Source: Mycobacterium sp.
Lineage (GTDB): Bacteria > Actinomycetota > Actinomycetes > Mycobacteriales > Mycobacteriaceae
DNA length: 64,000 bases
Direction of reading: 5' to 3'
Assembly (NCBI GenBank): GCA_016197405.1
Contig: JACPVR010000030.1
Span: forward strand, 1-64,000
The notes under the pieces were generated by a model, which worked only from the letters and a program-made list of their open reading frames with translations, was not told where the DNA came from and ran no database searches. Every line of letters starts with the position of its first letter. The first letter of the stretch is position 1. Shown here piece after piece: positions 33,411 through 41,600 of the stretch. The translations under genes were made by a program, and so were the position numbers.

Positions 33411-34091
33411 TTGAGTAGCCCGTCGCACCCACCATCCGACGATCACACCCGGATCATCCGGCGCACCCCGACCGGCGCCACACCCGTGCCCGCCGAGAAC
33501 ACCCAGACCGGCATCATCCGGCGGGCTCCCACCGGGCCGATCCCCACCAGCGCCGCACCGACCGCTCGCGCCGATTCGGTGGATCCGCCGACCACTCAGG
33601 TGCCCGCCGCACCCACCGCCAAAGCGCCCGTCGCTCCAGCGGTGCGCGCCACCACACCGGACGCGCCGGCCACCGAACAGATTGCCCGGGCCAGCCGCAC
33701 CGCCATCGACACCACGCCGCTGCCCACACCGACGACCGCGGTCGCCGCGTGCGTAACCGCGATGATCGGCGGCTGGGCCACCTCGGTGGTCGCCACCGAT
33801 CTGATCACCGGATGGTGGAACACCGACCGGTTGTTCTGCGCCGCAGTCGGTTTCCTGGCGTTCGTGTTCGCCGCCAGCACGTTGTCCGGGGTCGTCGCGC
33901 TCCTGCTGCGGCGCCCCATCGGACGGTATTTGATCGCGGCCGGGGCCGGAGTTGCACTGCTGGCGTTCGGCGGCGTCTTCATTGCCGGTGCGCAACTGCC
34001 GTGGATCGTCTATGTGATGCCGATACTGCCGGTCGCCAGCGCCGCGCTCGCGCTGCTGCCGGCGACCAACCGTTGGACGTCGGTCGACTAG
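33411..34091 (+). CDS. Small membrane protein with RIIRR-PTG repeats
   Basis: A 226-residue protein. The first 110 residues are Pro/Thr/Ala-rich and contain two copies of an I-I-R-R-x-P-T-G motif (near 14-21 and 35-42), a possible cytoplasmic binding motif. Four membrane segments follow between about 110 and 215. The TTG start lies four bases after the M23 stop, so the two are probably cotranscribed. The TAG stop overlaps the convergent uvrD1 stop in CTAG (34088-34091). No known family. Confidence 0.7.
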   Translation: MSSPSHPPSDDHTRIIRRTPTGATPVPAENTQTGIIRRAPTGPIPTSAAPTARADSVDPPTTQVPAAPTAKAPVAPAVRATTPDAPATEQIARASRTAIDTTPLPTPTTAVAACVTAMIGGWATSVVATDLITGWWNTDRLFCAAVGFLAFVFAASTLSGVVALLLRRPIGRYLIAAGAGVALLAFGGVFIAGAQLPWIVYVMPILPVASAALALLPATNRWTSVD

Positions 34092-36397
34092 AGCTTGGCC
34101 ACCGGAGCGTGGTTGTGCATCAGCTTGACCCGGCCGGCACTGCCGAAATCGATGAGCGACATGGCCGATTCGCCCATACCGGACACTTCTTCGACACGGC
34201 CGAGCCCGTATTTGTCGTGGGTGACGCGGTCGCCGGGTTCGAGCACCAACAGGGGACGCTTGTTGGTCGACCGTGCTGCCGGGGTGGGTCGCGGTGTTCC
34301 GAACCGGCCGGCACCGCTCACCGGCGCCGACAACGACGGTCCCGGATCGACGCGCCGCCAGTCGATCAGCTCCTGCGGAATCTCGCGCAGGAAACGCGAT
34401 TCGGGGTTGAGCATGGGCTGGCCCCACGATGAGCGCACCTTGGCCCGGCTCACGTAGAGCCGCTGGCGCGCCCGGGTGATGCCGACGTAGGCCAGCCGGC
34501 GCTCCTCGGACAGCTCGGTCGGATCGCCCAGCGCCCGCATGTGCGGGAACATTCCGTCCTCCCAGCCGGTGACGAAAACGACCGGGAATTCGAGGCCTTT
34601 GGCGGTGTGCAGCGTCATCATGGTGACCACTCCCGCACCGTTCTCGGGGATGTCGTCGGTGTCGGCGACCAGCGACACCCGCTCCAGGAACTCGGCCAGG
34701 ATGCCGGTTTCGGGGATGTCCTCGTCGATCGGCTCTTCCTCGGCGAGCGCCGCGGCATTGGCCCGGTCGATGCTGAATTCGTGTGCGACGCTGACGAGTT
34801 CGTTCAGGTTGTCCAGCCGCGCCAGGTCCTGCGGGTCGGTCGATGCTTCCAGCTCCCGGCGGTAACCGGTCTGCTCGAGCACCGCTTCGACGAGGTCACC
34901 GAGCTCACCGTCGAGCTTGGCGCGCAGCCTGTCGAGCAGTTCGGTGAACGCCGCGATCGCTTTCTCGGCGCGGGTGTTGAGCATCGGCACCCGGCCTTCG
35001 GCGGCGGCCTGCAGGGCGTCGTTGAAACTCGCGCCGGTGTTCTCGGCATATACCGCCACGCAGGCCTCGGCGCGGTCACCGATACCACGGCGGGGCGTGT
35101 TCAGGATGCGCCGCATGCTGACGGCGTCGCCGGGATTGTCCAGCACCCGCAGGTAGGCGACGATGTCACGGATCTCCCTGCGCTCGTAAAAGCGCACTCC
35201 CCCAACGACTTTGTACGGTATGCCGGCGCGAATGAAGACTTCTTCCAGCGCGCGCGACGAATTGTTGGTGCGGTAGAAGACCGCGACGTCGTTGTAGGTG
35301 ATCTCACCGCGATCGGCCAGGGCGTCGATCTCCTGTGCGACGAACCGGGCCTCGTCGTGTTCGTTCTCGGCGACATAGCCGACGATCGGCTCGCCCTCGC
35401 CGGAATCGGTCCACAGCCGCTTGTCCCGGCGCCCGGCGTTGCGGGCGATCACGGAGTTGGCCGCCGACAGGATGGTCTGCGTCGAGCGGTAGTTCTGTTC
35501 GAGCAGGATCGTGGTGGCGTTGGGGTAGTCGCGTTCGAAGTCCTCGATATTGCGGATGGTGGCGCCGCGGAACGCATAGATCGACTGGTCGGCGTCACCG
35601 ACGACGCACAGCTCGCCGGGCTCGACACCGTCTTCGGTGGGCTCCACTCCGACCAGCTCGCGCACCAGCACGTACTGGGCATGGTTGGTGTCCTGGTATT
35701 CGTCGACCAGGATGTGCCGGAACCGGCGCCGGTAGTACTGCGCGATCTGCGGGAAACTCTGCAGCACCGCGACCGTCTCACCGATGAGGTCGTCGAAATC
35801 GAGTGCGTTGGCGGTGCGCAGCCGGCGCTGGTACTCGCCGTACACACTGGCCACGGTGCGGACCAGGTCGTCGGACTCGTCGTTGAGCTCGGACAACGCC
35901 CGGTCCGGATCGATCAGTTCGTTCTTCAGGTTCGAGATCGAGGTGGCCAGCAGGCGCGGCGAGTAGCGCTTGACGTCAAGGCCCATGTCCTTGGCGATCA
36001 TCATCAGCAGCCGACGGGAATCATCGGAGTCGTAGATGGAGAAATTCGAGTTCAGGCCCGGTAGCAGCGAGGCCTGGTTGCGCAGGATGCGCACACACGT
36101 CGAGTGGAACGTCGACACCCACATGGACTTGGCGCGCGGGCCCACCAACGACACCACCCGCTCACGCATCTCGGCGGCGGCCTTGTTGGTGAAGGTGATG
36201 GCCAGCACCTGGCCGACGCCGACATCGCGGGCCGCCAGCAGGTAGGCGATGCGACGGGTCAGCACCGCGGTCTTGCCCGATCCGGCGCCGGCGACGATGA
36301 GCAGCGGGGTGCCCTCGTGCAGCACCGCCTGGCGCTGCTGCGGGTTCAGGCCGTCCAGAAGTTGATCGGTGTCGCTCGTCGCGGAGGAGATGCTCAT
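34088..36397 (-). CDS. uvrD1: ATP-dependent DNA helicase UvrD1
   Basis: A 769-residue superfamily 1A helicase with the full motif set: Q motif GLNPQQRQAV, Walker A GAGSGKTAV, LAITFTNKAAAEM, VDEYQDTNHAQ, VGDADQSIYAFRG, LEQNYRST, TLHTAKGLEFPVVF and YVGITRAR. A C-terminal Tudor-like domain (GDRVTHDKYGLGRVEEVSG) binds Ku in the mycobacterial enzyme and RNA polymerase in relatives. It unwinds DNA from 3' to 5' in excision and break repair. The start is placed at ATG 36397 because the Q motif follows and the upstream extension is not coding-like. Matches Rv0949. Confidence 0.96.
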   Translation of the reverse strand: MSISSATSDTDQLLDGLNPQQRQAVLHEGTPLLIVAGAGSGKTAVLTRRIAYLLAARDVGVGQVLAITFTNKAAAEMRERVVSLVGPRAKSMWVSTFHSTCVRILRNQASLLPGLNSNFSIYDSDDSRRLLMMIAKDMGLDVKRYSPRLLATSISNLKNELIDPDRALSELNDESDDLVRTVASVYGEYQRRLRTANALDFDDLIGETVAVLQSFPQIAQYYRRRFRHILVDEYQDTNHAQYVLVRELVGVEPTEDGVEPGELCVVGDADQSIYAFRGATIRNIEDFERDYPNATTILLEQNYRSTQTILSAANSVIARNAGRRDKRLWTDSGEGEPIVGYVAENEHDEARFVAQEIDALADRGEITYNDVAVFYRTNNSSRALEEVFIRAGIPYKVVGGVRFYERREIRDIVAYLRVLDNPGDAVSMRRILNTPRRGIGDRAEACVAVYAENTGASFNDALQAAAEGRVPMLNTRAEKAIAAFTELLDRLRAKLDGELGDLVEAVLEQTGYRRELEASTDPQDLARLDNLNELVSVAHEFSIDRANAAALAEEEPIDEDIPETGILAEFLERVSLVADTDDIPENGAGVVTMMTLHTAKGLEFPVVFVTGWEDGMFPHMRALGDPTELSEERRLAYVGITRARQRLYVSRAKVRSSWGQPMLNPESRFLREIPQELIDWRRVDPGPSLSAPVSGAGRFGTPRPTPAARSTNKRPLLVLEPGDRVTHDKYGLGRVEEVSGMGESAMSLIDFGSAGRVKLMHNHAPVAKL

Positions 36398-36448
36398 ATC
36401 GTCTGCCAACCTACCGCCCTCCGGGGACACTTTGCGCTGGCACGACCG

Positions 36449-36476
36449 TTGATGGCACACTCGAAACGTGCTTAAT
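36449..36476 (+). promoter_or_regulatory. Promoter of the chorismate mutase transcript
   Basis: TTGATG (36449-36454), a 16-base spacer, and CTTAAT (36471-36476) form a plausible SigA-type promoter, with a start near 36483. This would give a leader of about 150 bases before the gene. Confidence 0.5.
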
Positions 36477-36493
36477 GCGCAGTGGCGATTTTT

Positions 36494-36602
36494 CCACGGG
36501 TACCGGCCAGCGGTGCCCGTGGTGTAGCTGCTTCCCAGAGCCCCGCGGTCCGCATCGGATCCGGGGCTCGTCTCTTGTGTGAGGGCCGGAACCGATGCGG
36601 AC
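36494..36602 (+). promoter_or_regulatory. Structured leader of the chorismate mutase gene
   Basis: Three stems are visible. One is CCACGGG with CCCGTGG (36494-36522). One is terminator-like, GAGCCCC with GGGGCTC (36538-36569), followed by GTCTCTTGTG. A competing long stem pairs GTCCGCATCGG (36548-36558) with CCGATGCGGAC (36592-36602). The last two are mutually exclusive. A 35-codon frame (36475-36582) with one Trp and three Cys codons close together crosses the first two stems, though its ATG overlaps the proposed -10. The pattern looks like transcriptional or translational attenuation. Confidence 0.45.
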
Positions 36603-36630
36603 AAATTCCACACAGAGAGAGAACGAGCGA

Positions 36631-36894
36631 ATGACGGTAGAAACCGAACCGATGGCAGATATCGACGACCTGCGCCTCGAGATCGACCAACTCGACGCCA
36701 CCATCCTCGCCGCGGTCAAACGCCGCACCGAGGTGTCCCAGACGATCGGCAAGGCCCGGATGGCCTCCGGCGGCACCCGGCTGGTGCACAGCCGGGAGAT
36801 GAAGGTCATCGAGCGTTACAGCGAGCTGGGACCCGAGGGCAAAGACCTCGCGATGCTGCTGCTGCGCCTGGGCCGCGGCCGCCTCGGCCACTGA
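36631..36894 (+). CDS. Intracellular chorismate mutase (AroQ-delta type)
   Basis: An 87-residue all-helical chorismate mutase converting chorismate to prephenate for Phe and Tyr. Most of it (KARMASGGTRLVHSREMKVI, then GLGRGRLGH-like LLRLGRGRLGH end) is as in Rv0948c, whose weak activity is boosted by complex formation with DAHP synthase through the C-terminal LGH tail. ATG 36631 is chosen because GAGAGAGAAC precedes it; an in-frame ATG at 36595 lies inside a leader stem. A second, exported chorismate mutase lies at 41601. Confidence 0.93.
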   Translation: MTVETEPMADIDDLRLEIDQLDATILAAVKRRTEVSQTIGKARMASGGTRLVHSREMKVIERYSELGPEGKDLAMLLLRLGRGRLGH

Positions 36895-36906
36895 CTCCAC
36901 CCCCCT

Positions 36907-36975
36907 CTCCGCCCAAACGTGCGTTCGGGCGGAGAAGTGCGAGTGCGGCCCGCCGTTTTGTCGATCTCGGCGGGC
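36907..36975. terminator. Two hairpins between convergent genes
   Basis: CTCCGCCC/GGGCGGAG (36907-36934) and GCCCGCCG/CGGCGGGC (36948-36975) form two perfect 8-base-pair stems. They separate the chorismate mutase gene from the convergent gabD-like gene and probably terminate both transcripts. Confidence 0.65.
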
Positions 36976-36982
36976 GCGCCGC

Positions 36983-38443
36983 CTAGTTGGTCAATGCGAT
37001 GTACTTGGTGTCGAGGTATTCCTCGATGCCCTCGGATCCGCCTTCGCGGCCGAAGCCGGACTCCTTGACACCGCCGAACGGTGCGGCCGGGTCGGAGATG
37101 ACACCGCGGTTCACACCGACCATGCCGGCCTCGATCGCCTCGGCGACGCGCAGCGCGCGGTCCAGCCCCTGGGTGTAGATGTAGGCGGCCAGCCCGTATT
37201 CGGTGTCGTTGGCCGCGGCGATGCCCTCTTCCTCGGTGTCGAACCCGATGACCGGGGCGACGGGTCCGAAGACCTCCTCTTTGAGGATGCGGGCGTCGGC
37301 GGGCACCCCGGCGAGCACGGTGGCCGGGTAGAAATTGCCCGGTCCGTCCGGTGCGACGCCACCCACTTCGACGGTCGCCCCCTTGGACACCGCGTCCGAA
37401 ACCAGGTCCTCGACGGTGGCGACCTGCTTGCCGTTGACCAGCGGGCCCAGTTTCGAGTTCTCGTCCAGCCCGTTGCCCAGGGTGTATTCACTCATCCGCT
37501 TGACGAGCTTGCGGGTGAACTCCTCGCGGACCGCATTGGCGACGTGGAACCTGTTCGAGGCGGTACAGGCCTCCCCGCCGTTGCGCATCTTGGCCAGCAG
37601 CGCACCCTCGACGGCCGCGTCGATGTCGGCGTCGTCGAAGACGATGAACGGTGCGTTGCCGCCGAGCTCCAGCGACAGCCGCAGCAGCTTGTCGCTGCTC
37701 TGCTTGGCCAGGGCCTTGCCGACACCGGTGGACCCGGTGAAGGTCAGTTTGCGCAGCCGGCCGTCGTCGATCAGCGCGGTCGTCAGGTCGCCGGGCTTGG
37801 ATGTCGGCAGGATCGAGAGCACGCCCTTGGGCAGGCCGGCTTCGTCGATCAGCTTGGCCAGCAGCAGCATCGTCAGCGGCGTCTCCTGGGCCGGTTTGAT
37901 GATCATCGTGCAGCCGGCGGCCAGTGCGGGCCCGATCTTGCGGGTGCCCATGGCCAGCGGGAAGTTCCACGGCGTGATGGCCAGGCACTGTCCCACCGGT
38001 GACTTCGTGACGATGATGCGGCCGCTGCCGGCCGGGCTCTTGGTATAGCGGCCGCCGATGCGCACCGCTTCTTCGGCGAACCAGCGGAAGAACTCGGCGC
38101 CGTATTTCACCTCGCCCATGCTCTCGGCGTACACCTTGCCCATCTCCAGGGTCATCAGTGTCGCGAAGTCCTCGGCGCGGTCGATGATGGCTTCGAACAC
38201 CGAGCGCAGGATCTCGCCGCGCTCGCGTGCCGGGGTCGCGGCCCATTCCTTCTCGACGGCCGAAGCCGCATCCAGCGCCGCGATCCCGTCTTCCGGGCGG
38301 GCATCGGCGATGCTGATCAAAACCTCGTCGGTCGCGGGGTTGAGCACATCGAAGGTCGAGGAGCTCGAGCGTTCCTCGCCCCCGATCCACAGTCCGGTGG
38401 GTACGGAGGCCAACAAAGTTTTGGGATCGGAGTGAGCGTCCAT
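36983..38443 (-). CDS. gabD: Succinate-semialdehyde dehydrogenase (aldehyde dehydrogenase family)
   Basis: A 486-residue NAD(P)-dependent aldehyde dehydrogenase. Catalytic Glu259 (LELGGNAPFIV) and Cys293 (GGEACTASNRF) are in place, with the TPWNFPLAM Rossmann segment and the FTGSTGVGK loop. The GGEACTASNRF form and the C-terminal PFGGVKESGFGREGG favour succinate-semialdehyde as substrate, giving succinate from GABA. The start CAT at 38441-38443 leaves only 50 bases to the divergent pgi gene. Substrate is a family-level inference. Confidence 0.87.
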   Translation of the reverse strand: MDAHSDPKTLLASVPTGLWIGGEERSSSSTFDVLNPATDEVLISIADARPEDGIAALDAASAVEKEWAATPARERGEILRSVFEAIIDRAEDFATLMTLEMGKVYAESMGEVKYGAEFFRWFAEEAVRIGGRYTKSPAGSGRIIVTKSPVGQCLAITPWNFPLAMGTRKIGPALAAGCTMIIKPAQETPLTMLLLAKLIDEAGLPKGVLSILPTSKPGDLTTALIDDGRLRKLTFTGSTGVGKALAKQSSDKLLRLSLELGGNAPFIVFDDADIDAAVEGALLAKMRNGGEACTASNRFHVANAVREEFTRKLVKRMSEYTLGNGLDENSKLGPLVNGKQVATVEDLVSDAVSKGATVEVGGVAPDGPGNFYPATVLAGVPADARILKEEVFGPVAPVIGFDTEEEGIAAANDTEYGLAAYIYTQGLDRALRVAEAIEAGMVGVNRGVISDPAAPFGGVKESGFGREGGSEGIEEYLDTKYIALTN

Positions 38444-38480
38444 ACATCCATCATTTACACCTTCGATTCCATCGCCGCAC

Positions 38481-38486
38481 TAGGGT
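38481..38486 (+). promoter_or_regulatory. -10 element of a probably leaderless pgi transcript
   Basis: TAGGGT ends seven bases before the pgi ATG, the spacing at which mycobacterial transcripts begin on the start codon. No ribosome site precedes the ATG. Confidence 0.45.
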
Positions 38487-38493
38487 CGGTGGA

Positions 38494-40149
38494 ATGACCG
38501 CTGAACCGGACATTGCCGCTACCGCCCCGTGGAATGCACTGGCCCGCCATTACGACCAGATCGGCGCCAAACACCTGCGGGAGTTCTTCGACGAAGACCC
38601 CGATCGCGGTCGCGATATGACGCTGACCGTCGGTGACCTCTACATCGACTACAGCAAGCACCGCATCACCGCCGAGACCGTAGAACTGCTCATCGCGCTG
38701 GCCGAGGCGGCCGGTCTTGAGGCCCGGCGCGATGCGATGTTCGCCGGTGAGCACATCAACACCTCCGAGGACCGTGCGGTGCTGCACACCGCGCTGCGGT
38801 TGCCGCGCGATGCGTCGTTGACCGTCGACGGCCAGGACGTGGTCGCCGACGTGCACGCAGTGCTCGACGCGATGGGTGACTTCACCGACAAGCTGCGCTC
38901 CGGCGAGTGGAAGGGCGCCACCGGCGAGCGCATCAAGACCGTCGTCAACATCGGTATCGGCGGCTCCGACCTCGGTCCGGTGATGGTGTACGACGCACTG
39001 CGCCATTACGCCGACGCCGGTATCTCGGCGCGGTTCGTGTCGAATGTCGATCCCGCCGACCTGGTCGCCAAGTTGGACGGACTCGACCCTGCCACAACAC
39101 TTTTCATCGTCGCATCGAAGACCTTCTCGACGCTGGAGACGTTGACGAACGCGACGGCCGCGCGACGCTGGCTCACCGACACCCTCGGCGATGCCGCCGT
39201 CAGCAAGCATTTCGTCGCGGTGTCGACCAACAAGCGGCTGGTCGACGAATTCGGGATCAACACCGACAACATGTTCGGCTTCTGGGACTGGGTCGGTGGG
39301 CGTTACTCGGTCGACTCGGCGATCGGGTTGTCGGTGATGGCGGTGATCGGCCGCGAGGCATTCGCCGATTTCCTGTCGGGTTTCCATCTAGTCGACGAGC
39401 ACTTCCGTACCGCACCACTGGCCCAGAACGCGCCGGCGCTGCTCGGCCTGATCGGGTTGTGGTACTCGAATTTCTTCGGTGCGCAGTCGCGGGCGGTGCT
39501 GCCCTACTCCAACGACCTGTCCCGGTTCGCGGCATACCTGCAGCAGCTGACAATGGAATCCAACGGAAAGTCCGTGCGCGCAGATGGTTCGGCGGTGAGC
39601 ACCGATACCGGCGAGATCTTCTGGGGTGAGCCGGGCACCAATGGCCAGCACGCGTTCTATCAGTTGTTGCATCAGGGCACCCGGCTGGTGCCTGCTGATT
39701 TCATCGGCTTCTCCCAGCCCACCGACGACCTTCCCACCGCGGATGGGACGGGCAGTATGCACGATCTTCTGATGAGCAACTTCTTCGCGCAGACCCAGGT
39801 GCTGGCTTTCGGCAAGACCGCCGAAGAGATTGCCGCAGAAGGCACTCCGGAGAAGGTGGTGCCGCACAAGGTGATGCCGGGCAACCGGCCGTCGACGTCG
39901 ATCCTGGCGACCCGACTGACGCCGTCGGTGGTCGGCCAGCTCATTGCGCTCTACGAACACCAGGTCTTCACCGAAGGGGTGATCTGGGGTATCGACTCGT
40001 TCGATCAGTGGGGTGTGGAATTGGGCAAGACCCAGGCCAAGGCCCTGTTGCCGGTGCTCATCGGCGACGATTCGCCTGCCGACCAGAGTGACAGTTCGAC
40101 TGACGCGCTGGTGCGCCGCTACCGGGTGGAACGCGGCCGGGCGGGCTGA
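38494..40149 (+). CDS. pgi: Glucose-6-phosphate isomerase
   Basis: A 551-residue glycolytic isomerase interconverting glucose 6-phosphate and fructose 6-phosphate. Signatures include VNIGIGGSDLGPVMV (sugar phosphate binding), SKTFSTLET, WDWVGGRYSVDSAIGL, GEPGTNGQHAFYQLLHQGT with the catalytic Glu and His, and GVELGKTQAK with the C-terminal catalytic Lys. Normal length. Matches Rv0946c. Confidence 0.97.
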   Translation: MTAEPDIAATAPWNALARHYDQIGAKHLREFFDEDPDRGRDMTLTVGDLYIDYSKHRITAETVELLIALAEAAGLEARRDAMFAGEHINTSEDRAVLHTALRLPRDASLTVDGQDVVADVHAVLDAMGDFTDKLRSGEWKGATGERIKTVVNIGIGGSDLGPVMVYDALRHYADAGISARFVSNVDPADLVAKLDGLDPATTLFIVASKTFSTLETLTNATAARRWLTDTLGDAAVSKHFVAVSTNKRLVDEFGINTDNMFGFWDWVGGRYSVDSAIGLSVMAVIGREAFADFLSGFHLVDEHFRTAPLAQNAPALLGLIGLWYSNFFGAQSRAVLPYSNDLSRFAAYLQQLTMESNGKSVRADGSAVSTDTGEIFWGEPGTNGQHAFYQLLHQGTRLVPADFIGFSQPTDDLPTADGTGSMHDLLMSNFFAQTQVLAFGKTAEEIAAEGTPEKVVPHKVMPGNRPSTSILATRLTPSVVGQLIALYEHQVFTEGVIWGIDSFDQWGVELGKTQAKALLPVLIGDDSPADQSDSSTDALVRRYRVERGRAG

Positions 40150-40164
40150 GCCGGGCTACACGCG

Positions 40165-40214
40165 AAAACGCCACCGCGGTCACCTCGATATGAGGTGCGC
40201 CGCGATGGCGTTTT
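40165..40214. terminator. Strong bidirectional terminator
   Basis: AAAACGCCA (40165-40173) pairs with TGGCGTTTT (40206-40214). Inside are CGCGG/CCGCG and CACCTC/GAGGTG pairs, leaving a tiny GATAT loop. The A-tract before and T-tract after make it a canonical intrinsic terminator in both directions, between pgi and the convergent secreted-protein gene. Confidence 0.85.
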
Positions 40215-40230
40215 ACGTCAGAGACCCGCG

Positions 40231-40710
40231 TTAGCCGACGCCGGGGATGGTGGCGCAGCCGACGTTCGGGATGCAGCCGGTGGCTCCACCGGGTCCGGCC
40301 GTTCCGCTGGGACCGACGGGTGACAGCGAACCGCTGGCGCCGTCGGGGCCGGCGACACCGCCGGGGCCGTCAGGGATCTGGCCCGCGGCACCGCCGGGGC
40401 CGGCTGTGCCGGCCGGACCGACGGGTGACAGCGAACCGCTGGCGCCGCCCGGGGTGGCTTCACCGCCGGGGCCGAACGGAATCTGGCCCGCGGCGCCGCC
40501 GCCGTCGGCGGTGCCCACCGGGCCGTTGGGGATGTTCACCGTGGCGCCGCCGGGGGTGATGTTGGCGGTGTTGGCGCAGGGTGTGCCGTCAGCATTGACG
40601 CACGGCGGCGGGGCCGGCGGCTCGGCGAGCGCGGCGGGAGCAAAGGCCACCGACATCGCGGCAGCTGCGGCAAATATCGCGGGAGTCAGCTTCGTCAGTT
40701 TGGCGTTCAT
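40231..40710 (-). CDS. Secreted Gly/Pro-rich repetitive protein
   Basis: A 159-residue protein with a signal peptide of about 29 residues (cleavage after LALA-type ALA). The mature part opens with a Cys pair (CVNADGTPC) and closes with another (GCIPNVGC). Between them are two imperfect 35-residue repeats built on GASGSLSPVGP and GTAGPGGA, mostly Gly, Pro, Ala and Ser. The composition resembles collagen-like or PGRS-type surface proteins, but no PE domain is present. Unknown function; probably envelope-exposed or released. Confidence 0.75.
   Translation of the reverse strand: MNAKLTKLTPAIFAAAAAMSVAFAPAALAEPPAPPPCVNADGTPCANTANITPGGATVNIPNGPVGTADGGGAAGQIPFGPGGEATPGGASGSLSPVGPAGTAGPGGAAGQIPDGPGGVAGPDGASGSLSPVGPSGTAGPGGATGCIPNVGCATIPGVG
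40310..40447. repeat. 33-base exact repeat with 105-base period
   Basis: The 33 bases at 40310-40342 recur exactly at 40415-40447, and flanking sequence (from about 40375 and 40480) is also similar. The 105-base period is 35 codons of the Gly/Pro-rich secreted protein. The identity at DNA level suggests recent duplication or gene conversion. Confidence 0.85.
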
Positions 40711-40754
40711 GCAGAGGTGGCTACCACCTTGGCAGCGCGCCTAAACAAACTTTT

Positions 40755-41504
40755 TCAGCCGAACAGCCTTCCCAACCGCACCGGCGTGAGCTTCATGAGC
40801 GCCACCAGCGCCGTCCATGGCCAGGCCGGAACGACGGCCCGCCCGCGCTCACGTTCGATGGCGTCGACCATTGCGCGGACCCCGGTTTCGTTGTCCACCA
40901 TCAGCGTCGTCGTCTGCGATTTCGCCGTCATCTCCGATTCGATGTAGCCGGGCTCTAGCACGGTGACGCTGATCGGACCCTTGGTGTACTCGGCTCGCAA
41001 CGACTCCCCCAGTGATGACACACCGGCCTTGCTGGCGGCGTAGGCGGCCTTCACACCGGGGACACCCTTGTTCGCCAGCACCGACGACACCAACACCAAA
41101 TGTCCTGAGCCAGAAGCTTTGAACAGTTCCAGTGCGGTCTCGATTTGCACCAGTGCGGCGACCAGGTTGGTTTCCAGCGTCGCCTTGTTGGCCCACAATT
41201 TGCCCGATCCCAGCGGTGCACCCTTGCCGACGCCGGCGTTGACGATGACGCGGTCGATACCGCCCAGTTCGGCGGCGAGGGCTGCGAAGACCTCCGGCAC
41301 GCGGTCGTGATCGTTGACGTCGAGGGCGGCGACGACGACCTTTACGCCCGGGTACTGGGCCTGCAGTTCGGCTTTGAGCTCTTCGAGCCGGTCGGTGCGG
41401 CGCGCGCATAAAGCAAGGTCACGACCTTTGGCAGCGAAAGCCCTGGCCATTCCCGCGCCGAGACCTGAGCTTGCGCCGGTGATGAGGATTCTTTGCCGCG
41501 TCAT
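40755..41504 (-). CDS. Short-chain dehydrogenase/reductase
   Basis: A 249-residue classical SDR with the cofactor glycine motif TGASSGLGAGMA (about 9-20), NAG (about 88), catalytic Ser in LVSSVL, and YAASK (Tyr/Lys). The acidic/basic pattern after strand 2 (ARRTD) suggests NADP. It matches Rv0945. The substrate is unknown. The start at 41504 is taken because the Rossmann fold begins at once; no ribosome site is evident. Confidence 0.85.
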   Translation of the reverse strand: MTRQRILITGASSGLGAGMARAFAAKGRDLALCARRTDRLEELKAELQAQYPGVKVVVAALDVNDHDRVPEVFAALAAELGGIDRVIVNAGVGKGAPLGSGKLWANKATLETNLVAALVQIETALELFKASGSGHLVLVSSVLANKGVPGVKAAYAASKAGVSSLGESLRAEYTKGPISVTVLEPGYIESEMTAKSQTTTLMVDNETGVRAMVDAIERERGRAVVPAWPWTALVALMKLTPVRLGRLFG

Positions 41505-41600
41505 CGGGGCAGGATAACCAACGGTATCGGGCCTTTCCCGCCCGAGTCGTGGCAGCATCATCGGTTGAGCCATCCAGCACTGCGAGTATGAGGAGATGAC

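Noticed and set aside
40310..40447. Possible CRISPR or VNTR array
   Set aside because: Only two units, in frame within a secreted protein; no spacers or cas genes.
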